From the NCBI GenBank assembly GCA_048498995.1, contig JBEHWX010000081.1, positions 1 to 27,396 on the forward strand: a stretch of 27,396 nt of DNA. The letters run 5' to 3'. Shown here piece by piece: positions 24,366-27,396 of the stretch. The notes beneath the pieces are model-generated. The model was not told the DNA's origin. It ran no database searches and saw only the letters and a list, made by a program, of their open reading frames with translations. Numbering within the stretch: the first letter of the stretch is position 1; each line of letters begins with the position of its first letter. The position numbers and the translations under genes were made by a program. This DNA comes from JBEHWX01 sp048498995. Its GTDB lineage: Bacteria; Bacteroidota; Ignavibacteria; OLB7.

Positions 24366-24429
24366 CCCATGGTCGCGCCGACCGATGGTCGAGCCAACCG
24401 ATGGTCGCGGTGACCAACGGTCGTTTCAA
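24366..24429. repeat. 16-bp tandem repeat, about four copies, in the murB-ftsQ gap
   Basis: Units at 24366-24381, 24382-24397, 24398-24413 and (decayed) 24414-24429 follow CCGATGGTCGMGCCRA; the core ATGGTCG is kept in the first three. They fill over half of the 114-bp gap between murB and ftsQ. Confidence 0.7.
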
Positions 24430-24461
24430 AGATCCAGAATCAGGGCGATGAGCCCGTACCG

Positions 24462-25589
24462 ATGAAAGCCCGCAGGAAGCTCGTACGCAAGCCGAAAGTC
24501 GTCCGGCCGGAGCCGACCCGCGATGAGACGCGGCGCTTCGCCTCGCGTGCCTCGCTCGGCCTGGCCGCGCTCGGCGCGATGATCGGGCTGGTGGTGCTGG
24601 CCAACCGATGGGTGGCGCGCGAGGAGGTCCGGCGGATCCGGATCGTCGGGCGCTCGATCCTCGACTCGGCCGAGATCGCCACGAGCGCGGCGATCCCCGA
24701 CGGGGCCTCGCTGCAGCGGCTCGACCTGGACGCGTTGGAGCGACGGCTGACCGCGCATCCGTTCATCGCCCGCGCCGCCGCCTATCGCGGCGAGAACGGG
24801 ACGCTGGTGATCGAGATCACCGAGCGCGCGCCGGTGGCGATGACCTTCCTCTCCGGAGCGCCGCAGTACCTGGATTCCGCCGGTGTGCGGCTCCCCTACC
24901 GGTTCAGCTCCGCCGGCTTCGATGTGCCGGTGCTCACCGGCGTGATGCTCCCCGCCTCCGCGAGCAACGGAGTGCCCGGCAACGGAGCGTCCGGCGCCGC
25001 GTCCGGCAACGGAGCGCTCGACAGCATGAAGGTGCGCGAGGCGCTGGCGGTGGCCGATACCATCAGGAGCTTCGACGAGGGGCTCTACCGTCAGATCTCC
25101 GAGATCCGGAGAGAGCCGAGCGGCGAATACACGCTCGTTACCGCCGACGGCGGCGTGCCGATCCGCGCCGGCGCTCCGGCCGGCCTCGCCGGACGACTCG
25201 GAAAGCTGGGACTCTTCCTGGCCACGGCCTTCAACGCCGAGGGACCATCGAAGGCGTCGTATATCGACCTTCGCTGGGAGAACGATGTGGTGGTCCGCTG
25301 GCGCGGCGAGCTTCGCGGCGCCGCGGCGGTCAAGTCCGACGGGGCGGGGAGCGGAAACGCTTCCAGCGCGAGCCCTTCGAGCACGGGCGCCTCGAGCACG
25401 GGCGCCTCGAGCAGGGGCGCTTCGGCGGCCGATGGTGATGACGGTGATGGCGCGGCCGGCGCCGGTGTCTCGTCGGGACCTCCCCACGCGGGAGCGGCGA
25501 CGCCGAAATCGCGGTCCGGCGTCCGGCCGGACGCGCGGACCGAGGCGGTGCCCCCCGGCCGGAGACAGGTGAAGAAGAGCCAGACCTGA
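24462..25589 (+). CDS. ftsQ: Cell division protein FtsQ/DivIB with low-complexity insert and tail
   Basis: A 375-aa bitopic membrane protein. A very basic cytoplasmic N-terminus (1-30) precedes one TM segment (about 31-49). A POTRA domain follows (about 55-125: RRIRIVGRSILDSAEI, DALERRLTAHPFIARAA, LVIEITERAPVA), then a DivIB-like beta domain (about 130-283). FtsQ recruits FtsL/FtsB and regulates septal synthesis. Sequence identity in this family is low, so the call rests on architecture and on the place before ftsA. Unusual parts: a Gly/Ser/Asn-rich insert at about 163-188 and a 90-residue Ser/Gly/Ala tail with three STGAS/SRGAS repeats; typical FtsQ is 250-280 aa. The periplasmic tail is probably disordered. 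Confidence 0.9.
   Translation: MKARRKLVRKPKVVRPEPTRDETRRFASRASLGLAALGAMIGLVVLANRWVAREEVRRIRIVGRSILDSAEIATSAAIPDGASLQRLDLDALERRLTAHPFIARAAAYRGENGTLVIEITERAPVAMTFLSGAPQYLDSAGVRLPYRFSSAGFDVPVLTGVMLPASASNGVPGNGASGAASGNGALDSMKVREALAVADTIRSFDEGLYRQISEIRREPSGEYTLVTADGGVPIRAGAPAGLAGRLGKLGLFLATAFNAEGPSKASYIDLRWENDVVVRWRGELRGAAAVKSDGAGSGNASSASPSSTGASSTGASSRGASAADGDDGDGAAGAGVSSGPPHAGAATPKSRSGVRPDARTEAVPPGRRQVKKSQT
25381..25425. repeat. 15-bp tandem repeat, three copies, in ftsQ
   Basis: GCACGGGCGCCTCGA occurs at 25381-25395 and 25396-25410 perfectly, with a variant at 25411-25425. They encode the STGAS-type tail repeats in frame. Confidence 0.85.
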
Positions 25590-25682
25590 GAGCATGTGGC
25601 GGACGTCGCCGCGCGATCCCTTCCGTCGCGCGCGCGGGTTCGCCGGCTACGAGCAACGGATACCTCGACATCGATAGGAACT

Positions 25683-26999
25683 ATGGCCAAGGAACAGCAG
25701 CGAGCGCTCGATCAGCCGAACGACAGACGCCAGATCGTGGTGGGTCTGGACATCGGCACCAGCAAGGTATGCGCGATCGTTGCCGAGAGGGATGATGATT
25801 CCGTTCACGGAATCCACGTCCTCGGCATCGGTCACTCCCCGTCGGAAGGACTCAACCGCGGGGTCGTGGTGAACATCGAGAAGACGGTGCGATCAATCGA
25901 GCGGGCGGTGGAGCAGGCGCAGCAGCAGTCGGGGGTAGCGGTTCGCTCGGTATCGGTCGGGATCGCCGGGGATCATATCCAGGCGTTCCCGAGCCGGGGA
26001 GTGGTGACGATCTCGAACCCGGATCGCGTGGTGACGCAACAGGACGTGGACCGGCTGCTCGAGGACGCGCAGCGGGTGATGATGCCGAGCGATCGGAGCA
26101 TCCTCCACGTGATCCCCCAGGAATACATCATCGACGGCCAGGACGGGATCTTCGATCCGGTCGGCATGTCCGGCCTTCGCATGGAGGCCAACGTTCACAT
26201 CATCACCGGGCTGGTGACCGCGGCGCAGAACATCTATCGCTGCGTGGAGCGGGCCGGGCTGGTGGTCGACGACATCGTGCTGGAGCCGCTGGCCTCGAGC
26301 TACGCGGTGCTCGACGACGAGGAGAAGGAGATCGGCGTGGCGTTGATCGATATCGGCGGCGGCACGACCGACATCGCGATCTTCGAGGACCGGACGATCC
26401 GGCACACGGCGGTGATCGGCATCGCCGGCCGGATGGTCACCGACGATATCCGCCGCGGGCTCGGCATCATCGGCGAGCAGGCCGAGCGGATCAAGCGGGA
26501 ATACGGCTACGCGATGGAGTCGATGATTCTCAACGACGACGTGTTCATGATCCCCGGCATCGGCGGCCGCAAGCCGATGGAGATCTCCAAGAGGATGCTC
26601 AGCCAGATCATCCAGCCCAGAATGGAGGAGATCCTGGAGTTCGTCCTGGTGGAGCTCAAGAAGTCGGGCTACTTCCGTCGGCTCTCGGCCGGCGCGATCC
26701 TGACCGGCGGCGGGGCGCTGTTGCGTGGCTCGGTGGAGCTCGCGCAGGATGTGCTCGGCATCCCGGTCAAGCTCGGCATCCCCTCCGGATTCGGAGGCTC
26801 GGCGCTCGCCCCGGAGGTGCAGAGCCCGATCTACTCCACCGCGGTGGGACTGGTGATCGACGCGTTCCGACGCGCGCAGCACGAGCCGCCGACGGTCGAG
26901 GAGCCGACCGAGGATGCTCCGTTCAAGGAAGCGGAGATCCCGCGCGATTCGCGCGTGTCGATCCTGTCGCGCATGAAAAGATTTTTTGAAGAGTTCTAA
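25683..26999 (+). CDS. ftsA: Cell division protein FtsA
   Basis: A 438-aa actin-like ATPase that tethers FtsZ to the membrane. ATG 25683 (MAKEQQRALD) is chosen with AGGA just upstream; the open frame continues back to 25596 but has no FtsA character. Motifs: VVGLDIGTSKVCAIV (phosphate 1, residues 19-33), ISNPDRVVTQQDV, the VIPQEYIIDGQDGIFDPVGM block in two parts, LIDIGGGTTDIAIF with D223 (phosphate 2), and ILTGGGALLRG (adenosine). The C-terminal amphipathic helix (SILSRMKRFFEEF) is the membrane-targeting sequence. ftsZ follows 45 bp later. Confidence 0.97.
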   Translation: MAKEQQRALDQPNDRRQIVVGLDIGTSKVCAIVAERDDDSVHGIHVLGIGHSPSEGLNRGVVVNIEKTVRSIERAVEQAQQQSGVAVRSVSVGIAGDHIQAFPSRGVVTISNPDRVVTQQDVDRLLEDAQRVMMPSDRSILHVIPQEYIIDGQDGIFDPVGMSGLRMEANVHIITGLVTAAQNIYRCVERAGLVVDDIVLEPLASSYAVLDDEEKEIGVALIDIGGGTTDIAIFEDRTIRHTAVIGIAGRMVTDDIRRGLGIIGEQAERIKREYGYAMESMILNDDVFMIPGIGGRKPMEISKRMLSQIIQPRMEEILEFVLVELKKSGYFRRLSAGAILTGGGALLRGSVELAQDVLGIPVKLGIPSGFGGSALAPEVQSPIYSTAVGLVIDAFRRAQHEPPTVEEPTEDAPFKEAEIPRDSRVSILSRMKRFFEEF

Positions 27000-27044
27000 C
27001 CTGATAATAGCCCATATCAACCAGCAACAAGACGGAGGGTCGTT

Positions 27045-27396
27045 ATGATCGAGCTTGATCGCTCGGCAGAGCATTACGGCGCAAAAATCAAGATCGTCGG
27101 CGTCGGAGGGGGCGGCGGCAATGCTGTCAACAGCATGGTCGACCGGGGACTTTCCGGCTGCGAGTTCTTGGTGGTCAACACGGACGTGCAGGCACTGGCC
27201 AAGAATCTCTCCTCGGTGAAGATTCAGGTCGGCAAGCAGCTCACCCGCGGGCTCGGCGCCGGAGCCAACCCGAACGTCGGCCGTGACGCCGCCATCGAGG
27301 ATCGCGAAGAGCTGGGCCAGCTCCTGGCCGGCTCGGACATGGTGTTCGTTACCGCCGGCATGGGTGGTGGCACCGGCACCGGCGGTGCCCCGGTGG
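27045..27396 (+). CDS. ftsZ: Cell division GTPase FtsZ, partial (N-terminal 117 residues)
   Basis: The frame opens at ATG 27045 after GGAGG (27034-27038) and stays open to the window end, where it is cut. The protein begins MIELDRSAEHYGAKIKIVG, then the nucleotide-binding loop VGVGGGGGNAVNSM (18-31), NTDVQAL, LTRGLGAGANP, DREEL, and the tubulin signature GGGTGTGGAP at 107-116. FtsZ polymerises into the Z-ring with GTP and is recruited by FtsA encoded just upstream. The rest of the GTPase domain and the C-terminal FtsA-binding tail lie outside the window. Confidence 0.97.
   Translation, partial: MIELDRSAEHYGAKIKIVGVGGGGGNAVNSMVDRGLSGCEFLVVNTDVQALAKNLSSVKIQVGKQLTRGLGAGANPNVGRDAAIEDREELGQLLAGSDMVFVTAGMGGGTGTGGAPV

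Noticed and set aside
1..27396. CRISPR array, prophage, insertion sequence or defence system
   Set aside because: No regular spaced repeats of 24-40 bp, no transposase, integrase, phage or nuclease gene was seen in any frame.

Overview
The window reads as high-GC chromosomal DNA from a diderm bacterium of the Bacteroidota/Chlorobiota/Kapabacteria (FCB) neighbourhood. Evidence: the 1378-aa secreted protein at 2790-6926 ends in a C-terminal domain of the type IX secretion (T9SS) sorting kind. MurE carries the DNPR motif of meso-diaminopimelate ligases. One candidate promoter matches the Bacteroidota -7 element TAnnTTTG. The exact lineage is inference; no rRNA or other phylogenetic marker is present.

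Left part (1-7911): two tandem minus-strand copies of a small secreted DUF4402-like protein (166-714 and 1613-2161) share a 367-bp block that is identical base for base, although their ends and flanks have diverged. Divergent from them is a plus-strand pair: the large T9SS cargo protein (IgGFc-binding-like N-terminus, repeated choice-of-anchor-D/ASH-type Ig domains, sorting domain) and a predicted outer-membrane beta-barrel protein. A perfect 16-bp stem terminator closes this pair.

Middle part (7912-10181): about 2.3 kb without a convincing protein gene. It holds a candidate structured small RNA that ends in a textbook intrinsic terminator (8203-8247), diverged palindromic repeats (8825-9170), a cluster of DnaA-box-like 9-mers with parS-like half sites (9577-9741), and the mraZ control region with 10-bp-spaced TGGGN repeats typical of MraZ operators.

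Right part (10182-27396): a near-complete dcw (division and cell wall) cluster, all on the plus strand: mraZ, rsmH, ftsL, ftsI, murE, murF, mraY, murD, ftsW, [unknown two-TM protein], murC, murB, ftsQ, ftsA, ftsZ (cut by the window end). Its products make the UDP-MurNAc-pentapeptide precursor (MurB, C, D, E, F), load it on the lipid carrier (MraY), polymerise and crosslink septal peptidoglycan (FtsW, FtsI) and assemble the divisome (FtsL, Q, A, Z). murG, normally between ftsW and murC, is absent; its slot holds a small two-TM protein with a soluble beta-rich domain, flanked by repeat-rich DNA. Short tandem repeats with 13-, 15- and 16-bp periods recur in the gaps and in the low-complexity tails of FtsL and FtsQ.
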